Source of the DNA: Irpex lacteus
Lineage: Eukaryota; Basidiomycota; Agaricomycetes; Polyporales; Irpicaceae
Assembly (NCBI GenBank): GCA_001986395.2
Contig: MQVO02000022.1
Coordinates: 372,001-436,000, forward strand
DNA length: 64,000 bases
Reading direction: 5' to 3'
Shown here in pieces: positions 1 to 11,762 of this stretch. How positions within the stretch are numbered: position 1 is the first letter of the stretch; each line of letters begins with the position of its first letter. The notes under the pieces were generated by a model that saw only the letters and a program-made list of their open reading frames with translations, ran no database searches and was not told the DNA's origin. The translations under genes and the position numbers were made by a program.

Positions 1-167
1 TATACGTCTGCTTTGCATGGGCTGGTGTGGCGTACATTGATATGCTGAAGCGACTCTACAGGAGGCAAAAACGGATAAGAGCGCGGTTTTCCTGAACGTA
101 TGTCCTCCAGAGCCTCATTTCTGAAATGCAACTCATATGTACCTAGTTTAAAGCAACATATGACCTT

Positions 168-3100
168 GTGGATCATACCGCTACTGCAGGTCCATCCAGA
201 AAGACGCGTCACGCTCATACGCAGCGTCTTCAGTCTTTGCAAACCAATCCAGCCGGTGGCCCTGCTTCTTCGTTAAATAAGAAGCACAAGGCACCCGCAG
301 GCCACGAAGAACAGGATGGAATGCTCTGGACGTTGCTCGCCGAAGTCAATGCCAAAGCAAAGGGTAAAGAACCCCCTGCTGTACAGAGCGCCAGTGCTCC
401 TGTTCGCCGCCGTGGAAGGCCTCCCAAGTCTACTCAGCCGAAGGCATCTACCCCAGTTCATAATGATGATCACAGCGCCCACACCACTGCACCTTTGCAG
501 CGTCGGCGAACTGTAATAGGTTCACCAATGCAACCACCTCCTGCGAAGAGACGCAAATTGGATAATCACGCTAGTGAACGTGATTTATCTCTCTCCGCCT
601 CTATCACCGATTCCAATCCTGCCCCGCCGAAGAGAAAGAGACGTGAAGGCTTGCGTGCTGCACAAACTGAGGAAGAAGAGCCGTCTGTTTCCGCCTCTGC
701 TGCTCCTCTCAAGCGCGTCAAGCTCATCGTTCGCAAACCGCCCCCAGTCTACACTCATCCTCTGCAGCGGCCTCCGTTACCACAATTCGGATCGTCCCTG
801 GAATCATTCCTCAGGTCGTATAAGGCTCCAAATGATGCTAACATGGACGAAAATGCCCTTGAGGAGGCAGCTCACAGTGACCTGGTTATCTGGAGGCAGG
901 TGGATAATATGCGACGACAAGGGCGGATGATACACCGACCGCCAGACAGCTCATCTGGTAGTGTCTCCGGTTCGAAAGGCCCACAGCGGGCGCCTGACCT
1001 GTGGGACCAAATCATCCTGGAGGTGCAGGAGCGTCATCGTGTACGCCGTTATCCCACCGGCGAGTATGTTGCCTCGCAGGTTGCTAGTCGAGTCGTGGCA
1101 TACTGGGAGGCTCAAGCGGCTCGGGACGACAAGGCCAGAGCGCTGGAGGAGAAGAGGTTGCGTGCGTTGGCGAAGGCCACCATCAGGCTAGTGACGGCGA
1201 AATGGAAGGAGGCAGTATACGTAAGTCTACGCGACTTCTCAATATCATCAAGCAGTCAATTTAGTCCTTTGTGTACAGTATATTCGCGATCAGGAGCGGA
1301 AGAAGCGCGAGGACGAGGAACGACGGCGTGGTCACGAGCATCTGGACGCTATCCTTGACCAGTCAGGACACATCCTCGAAGCTCAACAGGTGGACCTCGC
1401 CAGACCCAACGGCGCTTTATCTCGAAGCAGGTCAGGTAGTCTTTCTGCGGGTCTTGACCACTGGGCTTCTGCTTCCCCACCGGCAGGAGACGAACATGAC
1501 TCTGACGACTCCGATTCAGATGATGGGAGAAAGGGCGTCGAAAGTGATAGCGACGACAAGGATGCAGAGCTTAATCAGTCAAATATTAATCAGCTCATCT
1601 CGCAGAAGAGTAGTCCTCCCCTCGGAGAAGAATCTTCTCGAGAGGTTTCTGAGGAACGTACCAGAGCATCGCGGACCTCCTCTCCAAACGATGTCGAGGA
1701 GTCTTCTACGTTCTCAAGGAGATTAAGTGTCTCATTCGCGGAGAAAGATACACGTATTTCACCCACCTCTCCTTTGTTCCTCAAACACCGTTCCACTTCA
1801 TCATTACGCTTGGAAATCACGGAGGATCTGGATGAGGATGCCCCCTCTCACTTGCGAGAATCCCAAGCCAAGTGGCAAGAAGAGCCCTCGGTTGCATCTC
1901 CCCTTGCCCGGATCACCGACTTTCCCGAGTCTACGTCCAGCAGATCTTCCGTCATCCCCGAATCAATACCCGAACTTCAGCAAGACCACCTCGACGATCT
2001 TTTGGAGGCCGTCGAGGATGTCCCACCGGACACCCCTACGTCCTTGGCATTCGACTCAATATCCATACCGCCTATTCCCAAGGAAGAGGAACTCCCATCC
2101 ACCATCATTTCCAGTTCTGATGCAATTACCGTGCATGACCGTTCTCCGTCAACACCCACCTCGATAGCGGTCAACGGGAACGATGCCGCAGAAGAGGGTG
2201 ACGAGTCTGACGAGGAGGTAGAGGACGATTCCTCCACACCAGCATACCTCCAGCCGTATGCAGTAGCCCCTGTCACATGGGATAGCGACACAAAAGTCAA
2301 GCCACCTTTGCTTTTGCGTGGTACACTGCGTCCGTACCAGCAAGCTGGATTGGAATGGCTTGCCAGTCTACACACCAATCATTTGAATGGAATCCTTGCC
2401 GACGAGATGGGGTTAGGGTGAGTATAAAACGTGAATTGGCTATTTATTGGCCTCCAACTGACTATAATGGCGATAGAAAAACGATCCAGACGATTTCGCT
2501 CTTAGCCCACCTCGCATGTGATCGTGGAATCTGGGGACCACATTTGATCGTCGTTCCGACTAGCGTCCTCCTGAACTGGGAGATGGAGTTCAAGAAGTTT
2601 CTACCCGGGTTCAAGGTCCTTAGCTATCACGGCAACTCTAAACGCCGCAAGGAGCTTCGGCAAGGCTGGAACAACAAGTATCACTTCAACGTCTGTATCA
2701 CCTCATACACGCTAGCAAGTCGTGACGCCCACGTCTTCAAGCGGAAAGCCTGGTACTACATGATCTTGGACGAAGCTCACATGATCAAGAACTTCAAATC
2801 CCAGCGATGGAATATCCTCCTTATGTTCAGATCGTTTCGACGTCTTCTCCTCACTGGGACGCCTCTCCAGAATAACCTCACCGAACTGTGGGCGTTGTTG
2901 CAGTTCCTCATGTCTGGGACGGACTTTGCCAATCTGAAGGAATTCGGGGAGTGGTTTTCCAGTACGCGTACTTTCCTATCCTCGTATCTTGACAGACGAC
3001 TGACGTTTGTGCAGATCCGTTGGAGAAAGCCATTGAGATGGGCAGTGTACTGGATAGTGATAATCTCCAACGCGTTGCGAAATTGCACCAGGTGTTACGG

Positions 3101-4997
3101 CCGTACCTTCTCCGTAGACTCAAACGCGACGTCGAGAAGGAGCTGCCGAGCAAGTTTGAACACCTGGTGATGTGTCCGTTATCCAAGCGCCAACGCTTTC
3201 TATACGACGAGTTCATGGCTAGGGCTGAGACCAGGCACGACTTGCAGTCCGGAGTCTACCAGAAAATTGCGAACATCCTAATGCAGCTGCGCAAAGTTGT
3301 CAATCATCCAGATCTATTCGAGGTCCGACCCATTACGACGTCGTTCGCCATGTCGAGATCGGCCATTGCGGATTTTGAGATCAAGGAGCTGCTCATCCGT
3401 CGACAGCTCTTACGGTCTAGTGACGATGATCAGCTCAATCTTGACTTCCTGGGCTTTCACTTCGCAGGTGAGATGAATACATCCATCATAGCCGCGCACG
3501 AAAGGTCTCGCCTAGACGGTACTCCCTACCTACCCCTCATTGTTGAACTGCCCGAGACGCCTCCGAAGGACACCCGCACTGTCGAGGGCTTCCTCCGCTA
3601 CAAGGCTCATATGCGGCAACTCGAAGCTGCTGCACGCTGGGAGCAGATTGCATATGTCAATCGCCTGCGCTGCCAGAAGGTGCCTTTTCTTGGCTCAGAG
3701 TTGCTCAACGCTGTTAAAGTCCCTAATACAACTATCACGCCTCTATCCCTCTTGGACGATCGCCATCGTTACTTAGACACAGTGCGTCACGTCCACGCTG
3801 TTGTGAAGTCGTATGAGGACCGAACGCGGGATATGGCTGGTGTCATTGATCGGTTCGCATTCGTGACCCCAACTGTGGTCGCTCGTGATATGCCTTCTAT
3901 CGCCCTTGCGGGCTCTGCAGATATCGTTCAACAACTCGCCTCCGACACGTCCTTCGACGCCGTCTTGCATCCCACCCGTGTCAAGCTCCAAATAGCCTTC
4001 CCCGATCCATCCCTACTTCAGTACGACTGCGGGAAGCTTCAAGAGCTCGCTCGTCTTTTACGCGAACGCAAGGCTGGTGGCCACCGTATCCTCATCTTCA
4101 CGCAGATGACGAAGGTGCTCGATATTCTTGAGACCTTCCTTAATTACCATGGGTACCTTTACCTGCGGCTGGATGGAGCGACGAAGATTGAGGACAGGCA
4201 GTACATCACAGAACGCTTCAACACCGATTCACGCGTCTTTTGCTTTATCTCCTCGTCTCGATCCGGTGGTGTTGGCATAAAGTATGCGGTTTGTGCCGTA
4301 TTGTGGATGCTACTCTGTGCTAATGCGTGTCGGATTTATCTAGTCTCACCGGCGCAGATACTGTCATTTTCTATGACAGCGACTTCAATCCCCAAATGGA
4401 TCGTCAGTGCGAGGATCGGTATGTCTCATCCTCCAGATCCGTGTCCCGCTCACTCAACGATACTGCAGTGCTCACCGTATAGGACAAATTCGTGATGTCC
4501 ATATCTACCGCTTCATCTCACAGCACACGGTTGAAGAAGCTCTCTTGCGCAAAGCAAATCAAAAGCGTTCACTAGACGACATAGTCATCCAGAAGGGCGA
4601 GTTTGATTGGCGGACTTTATTCCGGGATGAAAGTGCGTTAACGAGGGCACTGGGTGAGGTGGAAGACACAGAGGATGCGCATGCGGCGGCTGTAGCTTCC
4701 CGAGAGGCCATGGAGGTTGAGGGTGCTGATGCTGATGATTTCGCTTGGGAGGGAGGCCATCAGAAGCCTGAGCCCCAGAGTGATCCAAGTGCAGGAGAAG
4801 TACCTGACGTCTCTGTGAGCGTGACTGGGAAGGCGGAGGAGGAACCCTTAGTTGCTACTGCCGGTGTTGAAGACGAAGGTGATGAAGAGGAAGAAGAGGA
4901 GGAGGAAGGTGGAACGACTGAGGACTATATGCTGGCATTTGTGCAAGCTGATATGGAGTTCTTCGGTGAGTGGAGGTTACCCGGGTTTAAGGAGTAA
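168..4997 (+). CDS. SWR1: SWR1 chromatin-remodelling ATPase (5' end not in view)
   Basis: Catalytic subunit of the nuclear SWR1 complex, which uses ATP to replace H2A by H2A.Z in nucleosomes. Six exons (168-1220, 1279-2417, 2477-2961, 3015-4281, 4344-4418, 4469-4997) join in phase at GT/AG sites to 1,515 codons. A basic, disordered N-terminus is followed by an HSA domain from about residue 275 (LWDQIILE to [10 protein letters not shown]). SNF2 lobe 1 has [16 protein letters not shown] and LLTGTPLQN. After the long inter-lobe insertion typical of SWR1/INO80 enzymes, lobe 2 has SGGVGINLTGAD and AHRIGQ. The C-terminus is acidic. The frame is open from 147 but has no ATG; a CAG acceptor at 187-189 suggests that the start exon lies upstream of the window. 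Family identity is very secure; only the start is open. Confidence 0.93.
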
Positions 4998-7212
4998 TCC
5001 TCGGTTAGTTCTTGCTCGCATCTACGCGCACACTTAATATGACGAATCTCAACGCGATGCTACTTTTTTGTTACTGTACATATCTTTCTCTAGTGTTATG
5101 ACGGGTTTGAATAGTTTTTTCGTCGCTGGAATTCCAGTTAAAGCTGTTCAAAGGTTCCAGTGGGTTGCGACTATGTATGATTGTGATTGTAATGTGTGAT
5201 GTGTAAGCATCTTCTGATCGCGCCTCGCTTATCAGATAAGATGACACCGTGACTGCTTCGAATCAAGAGCGTGGTCGAGCTGGCAGTATGGTCGCGCCGA
5301 TGTTCGTCTCGTCTCATGAACCTGTCACAACCATCGCGGAATGGTGCGAATCCAAAAAGGTGTGGTGAGCAGTAATCCCGGCCACCTAGATTACAAAGGC
5401 ATGTATTGCACGAAGGAAATTTGGAACGCGCCGGAAAGACGAGGCTCGTCAGGTCCGAAGAGACGAGGACAACGGATGCTTTAATATCATGACAGATAGA
5501 TTCAGTGCTGGCAGGTCAACAGACAGCAGGCGTTACGCTTACCAATATTGTCCGGGACGACGAGAACATCCATGCAGTCGGAGGTATGATACTACAAGTC
5601 CGCTTGCGCTATAGGCCCGAGACATGCTGTATATGAGGTGGCTGGCACTTACCCAGTGACTCTCGTGCAGTACGCCCTAAATCCCGTTCCCGACAGCATC
5701 AGATCCTATGGTGCTTTAGTCTGAGAGTCGGCCACTAAGTGGGCGGTGGGTGAGCTTACATTCCCCACGATCACGCCACATATCAAGAGGAAACATACAG
5801 AAACGAATAAATTAATGACCTGAGCGTCCACCTCTTCTGGCGACCCAAAACGCAGAGAATCGAAGCAAGCCAGTGAGCTGTGAGAGATGGAAATGCACGC
5901 CTGTTTATGACCACTCCGTGTCTCATCAGAGTGTCAGCAGTTGACACCTTTACCAGAGAGAATCAAGGTCATAATGTCGGGGGGTTCCACATCATTTGCG
6001 CCTCTATTCTCTTGTGCAGTACTTCGCCATCAATGACCTTCGTAGCAAGGAGAAGTACTGCATACAGAAAGAAGGTGACACTGTGATAAAGTTAAGCTGT
6101 ATGCGCCACCTTCGACGTGGTTTTGTAGTGGCCGCGATGACGTTCGTATTCACCAGAAACTTGATGGACTGTGCGGTGGCGAATTGTGGAAGTGTCGGGC
6201 TTACAGGTGCAATTACGGCTCAATCCGGTAGACTTGTCAGACATATGACATGCATCATGTATCGAAACTTATTGGACACAAGAAAAGCACTAGAACAACA
6301 ACTGACGACCGATGACCGACGTCTTGGTCAGAACCAGAACTACCCGAGCTCGGTGACCGCGTTGTGTGGCTACGGAACTGAATGTGGATCGTATACGCGA
6401 CGGGGTTCCGTAGTCTTGCTGAGCAATCATATAAGTAAGATGATCTACGGCGTGTGCTGGCTGGTCGTGGAAGAACGCGAGTCAGGGTCGAAGCCGCTGC
6501 GTTCAACTTTGCCAGCAAAAGAGGGCGGATCAACTCCGCGAGCGCTTTAGATCAGACTATCAGATAAACATAGATCTGTCTTCGAGTCGCATGTACTTCA
6601 GCAAGGGTGACACATCGTAGCTGTAAAATCCGCACAATATTTTGTTAGAAAACTGAGCTTCAATGCAAACTTCATGCACATTTCTATACCGACGGGCACC
6701 GGAACCAGGCCTCTCTCACGGTGATAGCACTTAGGGCTCCCGCCACTACTTATACTGCCTCCAGCGTTATTGCGAGTTGAGCTCGATGCCTTGCACACTG
6801 TTGCGGACCCTTCCAGGAACGTTGATTCTGCACGACACCCCGTCTATGATTTATCACTTGGATGGCTGTCGAGGAAGCTTGGGCTGAAGACGCGGGCGGA
6901 ACGGCTCACCAGTCGTCCGTTCCTTTCGGGCTCGGCCATACAAGGCGCCTGTTGCAATACGTCAGCCCGGCGGCACCCACGCACACATCCGCCCATAATG
7001 ATTCCACTTCAAATACTGGTGGCCACCCGCAAGTCATGTCTTCCGCATTATTCTAGCCCCCTTCCTTTCTTCTTCTTGTTCACTGACTTTGCCTTGTTTG
7101 TCGTCGTTCACGACAGCGCACGCAATACGCTATAACGGTCAAATAGCGCCTTCGAGGCCGTCGCCGTGTAATCCTTAATAATCCTGGACACCGAATCCCC
7201 AACAAAACAAAC
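4998..7212. other. Intergenic stretch, no supported gene
   Basis: About 2.2 kb between SWR1 and the Sng1-like gene. Only short open frames occur. The longest (5996-6550, plus) would need a TTG start and shows no family motif or credible splice partners. The final 100 bp before 7213 is presumably the Sng1-like promoter and 5' UTR. I see no tRNA, repeat or transposon signature. Confidence 0.6.
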
Positions 7213-9273
7213 ATGCAGAGCGCAGAAGGACCGTTCAGAGGGAGCGTCAGCTCAATACCGCAACGCGATGAGCCGTTCTCTCATGGAATTCTCGACAAAG
7301 ACGAGGCTTCTCGTCGGGCGCTCAAGGCATACCTGAAGCCTGTAGTAGGAGCCACGGTTATGATTTGGCTAGTAATTTGGTCGGTGCTTGGACTATATTG
7401 GGGTGCGTATTTACTATTCTTTGATTTTTAAAATCATGGAAGACTCATGTGCTTTCAGGTGCCAACTGGAGAGTATTTTCCGGGCTCCACAATCTCGACG
7501 GATGGATAGTAGACTTTGACGGTGGCCAAATAGGCTCGACAGTCGTTTCTGCGTATATGAGCGCCACCGGTGCGAAGGAGCAGATAACTTGGCGTGTAAT
7601 ACCTTCCAGTCAATTCCCCAATGGCGAGGCGGACGTGGCTCATGCTGTCTTGGCTGAGAAATGTTGGATCGCTGTGTCAAGTGAGTTTACCTTTACCTGT
7701 CGCCGACGCAGTCGTAAGAGTACTGACAACTATTATGTAGTTAGTGCCGGTGCCTCCGATCGCCTAAACGCAGCAATCGCTTCGGCGGACAATACTTACA
7801 ACAACTCGGCCGCAGTGACGCTCTGGGGTAACGAGGCTCGCAATGAGAACGCCTAGTACGTCCTTCGCATCTGCCAGTCTCCTTGTACTTACTAACCAGT
7901 GCTGTGCTTTCCTCCACCGCAGCTCTTTCTTCCTCGAAGCACAGCTCGAAGGTCCCATGCCTGAAGCCATCGCAGCCTTTTCGCTACAACAGTCTCAGCA
8001 ACTGGGTAACAACGCTGCAACCTTGCTGAGAACGGCACCGAAGTTGGTACTGTCGCCTCTGAATTATACTCTGGTCAATTTGAAGCCGTTCGACATTCAA
8101 GTGTGCGTACCTGCATTACTTCTCGAAATGCTGTTTTCCTGATTTTGCTTCGCTGGTCGACAGTGCGACAGCAGTCGATTTCGTCGGTCTGATTTATCTG
8201 CTGATTCTTTCGGTATGCTTCCTCCATAACATATCATCCTTCAATCCGTAACTGACGATTCCACCGCCTACGGGACTCAGTTTATCGCTGCAGTACGTCC
8301 TTTCCTTTATTACAATGCTACTACTGGATGCTTACTATTTTTTGTAGCTTGCAAACTTCCAAGCCCGTGTTATGATCTCAGGCATCGACCGTCGTCTTCG
8401 ATTCAAGCAGCTTCTAATCCTACGATTCGTCGCGCCATTCACGATCTATTTCGTGAGTCCTTCCCCTCCCTCTTCTCTAGTTCCAATGCTAATGACCTTG
8501 TTTCCAGTGGCTTTCATGTAAGCAGCTCATACAGCCCTCATGCTATGTTGAGTGCAGAATAGTATACTAACGCAACAACGCAAACAGTCGTCTTCGCCCT
8601 ACTCTCGCTCTTCTTCAAAGTCCCCTTCGACCGCAAATTCGGGCACGCAGGCTTCTTCATCTACTGGATGCTCTCCTGGGCCGGTATGCTTGCTCTGGGC
8701 CTGGCACTCGAGGCCATGGTAACACTCCTCACACCACGGTTTATTCCGTTCTTCTTGGTGTTGTGGATCATCGGTGCGTACCCCCGTCTTCTTCCTTGGT
8801 TCCCACGTTCGTTGTGCTTATATGAAAATGACTCGGTGTGATATGATGTAGTGAACGTGTCGGTGGTGTTCTTCCCTGTCGAGATCCTCCCTACGATATT
8901 CCGATATGGGTACGCGACGCCGTTCTACAACGTGGGTAACGCGACGAGAACGATCTTGTTCGGGACGCGAAATCAAGGTACGCTCATCTTGTCCTACCCT
9001 GTCTCTGTTCACCTCTTCTAACTCATGCTTCCGCTTTTCCTCCCCTATTTAGTCGGCCTCAACTTCGGCGTCCTCTTCGCATGGATCGGCATCTCCCTCA
9101 TTACCATCCCTCTTTTCCAAGGCATGGTTCGTCGCGGTCAAGTAAGAGATTGGAGACGAAAGATGGACGCAGAGCAGAACCAGCAGGTGGAGGAGAAGCA
9201 GCGGAAGATGAGGGGCGATGGAGATGATGCTGCTAGCAGTGCGGGGACACAGGTTAATGTTAGTGAGGCGTAG
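7213..9273 (+). CDS. Sng1-like DUF3533 membrane protein
   Basis: Resembles the fungal SNG1 (nitrosoguanidine resistance)/DUF3533 family, multi-spanning membrane proteins related to YhgE/Pip. Eleven exons (7213-7402, 7459-7680, 7741-7855, 7923-8102, 8164-8212, 8281-8292, 8348-8452, 8508-8517, 8588-8773, 8852-8977, 9053-9273) splice in phase to 471 residues. One membrane helix lies near residues 45-65 (VVGATVMIWLVIWSVLG). A long extracytoplasmic region follows (WRVFSGLHNLDG, WRVIPSSQFPNG). The C-terminal half has about five helices, including the family-like block VFALLSLFFK, FGHAGFFIYWMLSW and MLALGLALEAM. The tail is hydrophilic. Exons 6 and 8 are only 12 and 10 nt, but each is needed to keep frame and hydrophobic continuity. 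Substrate unknown; a stress or drug-resistance role is inferred from the family only. Confidence 0.88.
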
Positions 9274-9696
9274 GCTGGGAGGTGTTGGGCGTAGGACAAG
9301 GGACGAAGGAGTCAGATATATCAGTATGTAAGGATCAGTTAGGAGGATTAGTTAGGAATATTAGTTGGAAGGATTTAGTTCTGGAGTAATGCCAGTTTTA
9401 GGGTAACCATGTCTAATGATGCATGATTTATTGGGTTTAGCTGGGCTGGCAGTGAGATGCGCGTGCTTGGCAATCCGGGGTGAATATAGGGCGAAGTTCT
9501 TGTTTGAATGAGTATTACATTATTGTCTAAATAGTGCTTCGTTGATGTGAGAGACCGGGGCAATACTTTTAAGAAGACGGTATAGATGAGGTATCCTATC
9601 ACAGTGTGAGCATAGAGGGTAGACTGACATGACATGCGTGGTATCACATACCGAGTGCATAGTGGAGTAAATTGTAGTATATATATATTTGACTGC

Positions 9697-10170
9697 CTAT
9701 GACTTCCTCGACAGGGTATTCGAAGCAGCTTCTGCGAGTGCGTTCTCGCGTTGTACTTGCTGTAAACCACGAAACATAGCCTTCTTTAGCAAACGGGTTT
9801 CGACAGAAGGACGAGCGTGATATGAGGGGAGTGGAAAGAGTGTGGGCAACATACCTCTATCTCTTTCTGATCTTCTGCTTCATGTGCAGCCAGTGCCTTC
9901 ATTGACGAGCACAATTTAGCATACGCTCTTTAGGTCGAATTAGCAGTCATGTAAGGTGACTGACCTCTGAAGTAGACGATGAAGGTTATCAGAACATATA
10001 ATCAAGTCAAAATAAGCCACAAACGTACCTCTACCCCTCTTAAGTATATCAAAGTGCACGGCTCCCATCGTGTATATACCCCATCCAGAAATACCAACGA
10101 GCGAGTAGAGGAGTCCGCGATGGAGGATATCTCCGACGGGCATACTTCGTAGTCTTTGGAAGACAGACAT
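9697..10170 (-). CDS. Cox14-like small mitochondrial inner-membrane protein
   Basis: Three exons on the minus strand (10029-10170, 9855-9925, 9697-9783) join to 99 codons plus a TAG stop. The pattern DILHRGLLYSLVGISGWG followed by MGAVHF and KRGR, with one membrane helix at about residues 17-40, resembles the COX14 family (Pfam COX14), single-pass inner-membrane factors for cytochrome c oxidase assembly. The C-terminal half is a charged helix (KALAAHEAEDQKE, QQVQRENALAEA). I chose the ATG at 10170 because it gives the short pre-helix segment usual for the family; an upstream in-frame start would add a proline-rich tail. It is divergent from the macrodomain gene, 322 bp apart. The gene model is firm; the COX14 assignment rests on the helix pattern only. 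Confidence 0.72.
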
Positions 10171-10492
10171 CTTGAGCTGTGGTTGTCCTTGCTTTGAATA
10201 TCGGTAAGGTGTACGCTGGGCAAGTGAAAGCGGTGGTGGTGGCTTCTGCCAACACTCGGCGGTAGAAAGGTCGCCTCGGCACTCGGGCACGAGTCGATCT
10301 AGATCTCACAAATTGATGCGCCTCACTACATCCCGCCCTCCGGCGTCATATTTGACGGGCTGTCACTCAATAAACGACTCATGCCCGCGGCACCGGTCCT
10401 GCACTGCACACTCTTCTTCTTGACTCTTGCATTCACAAGGAAACCTCCATAACCCGCAGCGTAACCCTCACTCCCTTCAGCTCAATTGCAGG
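10171..10492. promoter_or_regulatory. Shared divergent promoter region
   Basis: The 322-bp gap between start codons of the Cox14-like gene (minus) and the PARG-like gene (plus) must contain both promoters. I see no clear TATA box. A pyrimidine-rich stretch just upstream of 10427 looks like the transcription-start context of the plus-strand gene. Co-regulation is only inferred from the layout. Confidence 0.5.
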
Positions 10493-11608
10493 ATGAAACG
10501 AGTACATGTTGGCCCTACTATCGAGCACTACATGATCAAGCTCAGGGCTCCCAAAGACGGCTCAACAACTACGCCTAGTAACAAGTCCACCGAGCGGAAA
10601 CCTGAAGAAGAACGAGAGCGTAAACCTCAGGCATCGTCTTCACGCGAACCTCTACCGCAGTCGCAACGTGCACACGAGCAATCTCAGGCAGAATCTCAGG
10701 CAGAATCGCAGGACACCCAATACGAACGTCGAGGGAACAAACAGCGCGATGCCAGAAGAGACATTGCTGCCGCTACATTGGACGCTATTAAGCATGGGTC
10801 GTACCTGCAACACGACCTCAGCGCGGCCATCTCCTCCTCGAAGCACAACACCAGGTACTATGGGCCAGACTCGAATACATTATCGGCTTGGGCTACCGCT
10901 CAGCCCTCATCAACATACCTGACGACAAGAGTGTCTCTCTTAGAGATCTCTACCATTGAAGGATGTCGTTACCTAGCCTCTTCATCCTCTACCGCTCGTC
11001 GTAAGGTCGCCCTGCTCAACTTTGCCTCCGCGAAGAAACCGGGCGGCGGATTCCTCTCTGGTGCGCAAGCCCAAGAAGAGTCCATCGCCCGGTCCTCCAC
11101 CCTCTATCCTACCCTCATGACAGCTACAGGCCAGAAGTTTTATACTCTCCACAATCGCGATCCTAAAGAAGGAATCTACTCGCACGCGATGATATATTCT
11201 CCCGGAGTGCTCTTGATTAGAGACGATGGAGGCTCGTGGCTAGATCCACCAGTGGAGGTGGACGTGTTGACGAGTCCAGCTGTGAATGCGGGAGTCGTCA
11301 AGCGTAGTGCTAAGCGGAAGGATAGTCAAGCTAAGAGGGATCAGGAGATTGAAAGCGTTATGAGGGAGCGGATGGCGAGGATACTCCATCTGTTCGAGGT
11401 CAAGGGTGCGCAGGACCTTGTCCTGGGGAGTTTCGGCACTGGCGTGTTCCAGAACGATGTGGGGATGGTAGCAAGGATATGGGCAGAGCTGCTCCTGGAG
11501 ACTGGCTCGAGATTTGAGAAGTCGTTTGAGAATGTGGTGTTTGCTGTGCTGGGCCGAGAGACGTTCGCAGAGTTTCAAGAGGTGTTTGGGAACTATGGAG
11601 TCTCGTAG
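10493..11608 (+). CDS. TIGR02452/DUF2263 PARG-like macrodomain protein
   Basis: Intronless 371-codon gene. Residues about 190-215 contain KPGGGFLSGAQAQEES, the GGG-x(n)-QEE signature of the microbial PARG-related macrodomain family (TIGR02452/DUF2263). Members of this fold bind or hydrolyse ADP-ribose; the tandem Glu supplies the catalytic acid. Further family-like segments are YSHAMIYSPGV, the loop LGSFGTGVFQND and the final helix ETFAEFQEVF. The N-terminal 100 residues are polar and low complexity with a short Gln/Ser repeat (SQAESQAESQ). I use the ATG at 10493 because the same frame further upstream has only a TTG. A loop of about 40 charged residues sits between the core and the last strand block. 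ADP-ribosyl glycohydrolase activity is inferred from the motif. Confidence 0.88.
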   Translation: MKRVHVGPTIEHYMIKLRAPKDGSTTTPSNKSTERKPEEERERKPQASSSREPLPQSQRAHEQSQAESQAESQDTQYERRGNKQRDARRDIAAATLDAIKHGSYLQHDLSAAISSSKHNTRYYGPDSNTLSAWATAQPSSTYLTTRVSLLEISTIEGCRYLASSSSTARRKVALLNFASAKKPGGGFLSGAQAQEESIARSSTLYPTLMTATGQKFYTLHNRDPKEGIYSHAMIYSPGVLLIRDDGGSWLDPPVEVDVLTSPAVNAGVVKRSAKRKDSQAKRDQEIESVMRERMARILHLFEVKGAQDLVLGSFGTGVFQNDVGMVARIWAELLLETGSRFEKSFENVVFAVLGRETFAEFQEVFGNYGVS

Positions 11609-11762
11609 TATCCATGTAAATTACTCAGATTATAAATCTGAACGCTAAGGTAACATATAGCTACAACTACAAAGTCCTTGCGATACAACTACGGAAGAAT
11701 AGTGTAAACTCGAGCGGAGGGGATTAATTATACTGATAAGTACTCGTCACTCATCCGGCATC

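Noticed and set aside
5996..6550. 184-codon open frame, plus strand
   Set aside because: Needs a TTG start, has no motif, and composition looks non-coding.
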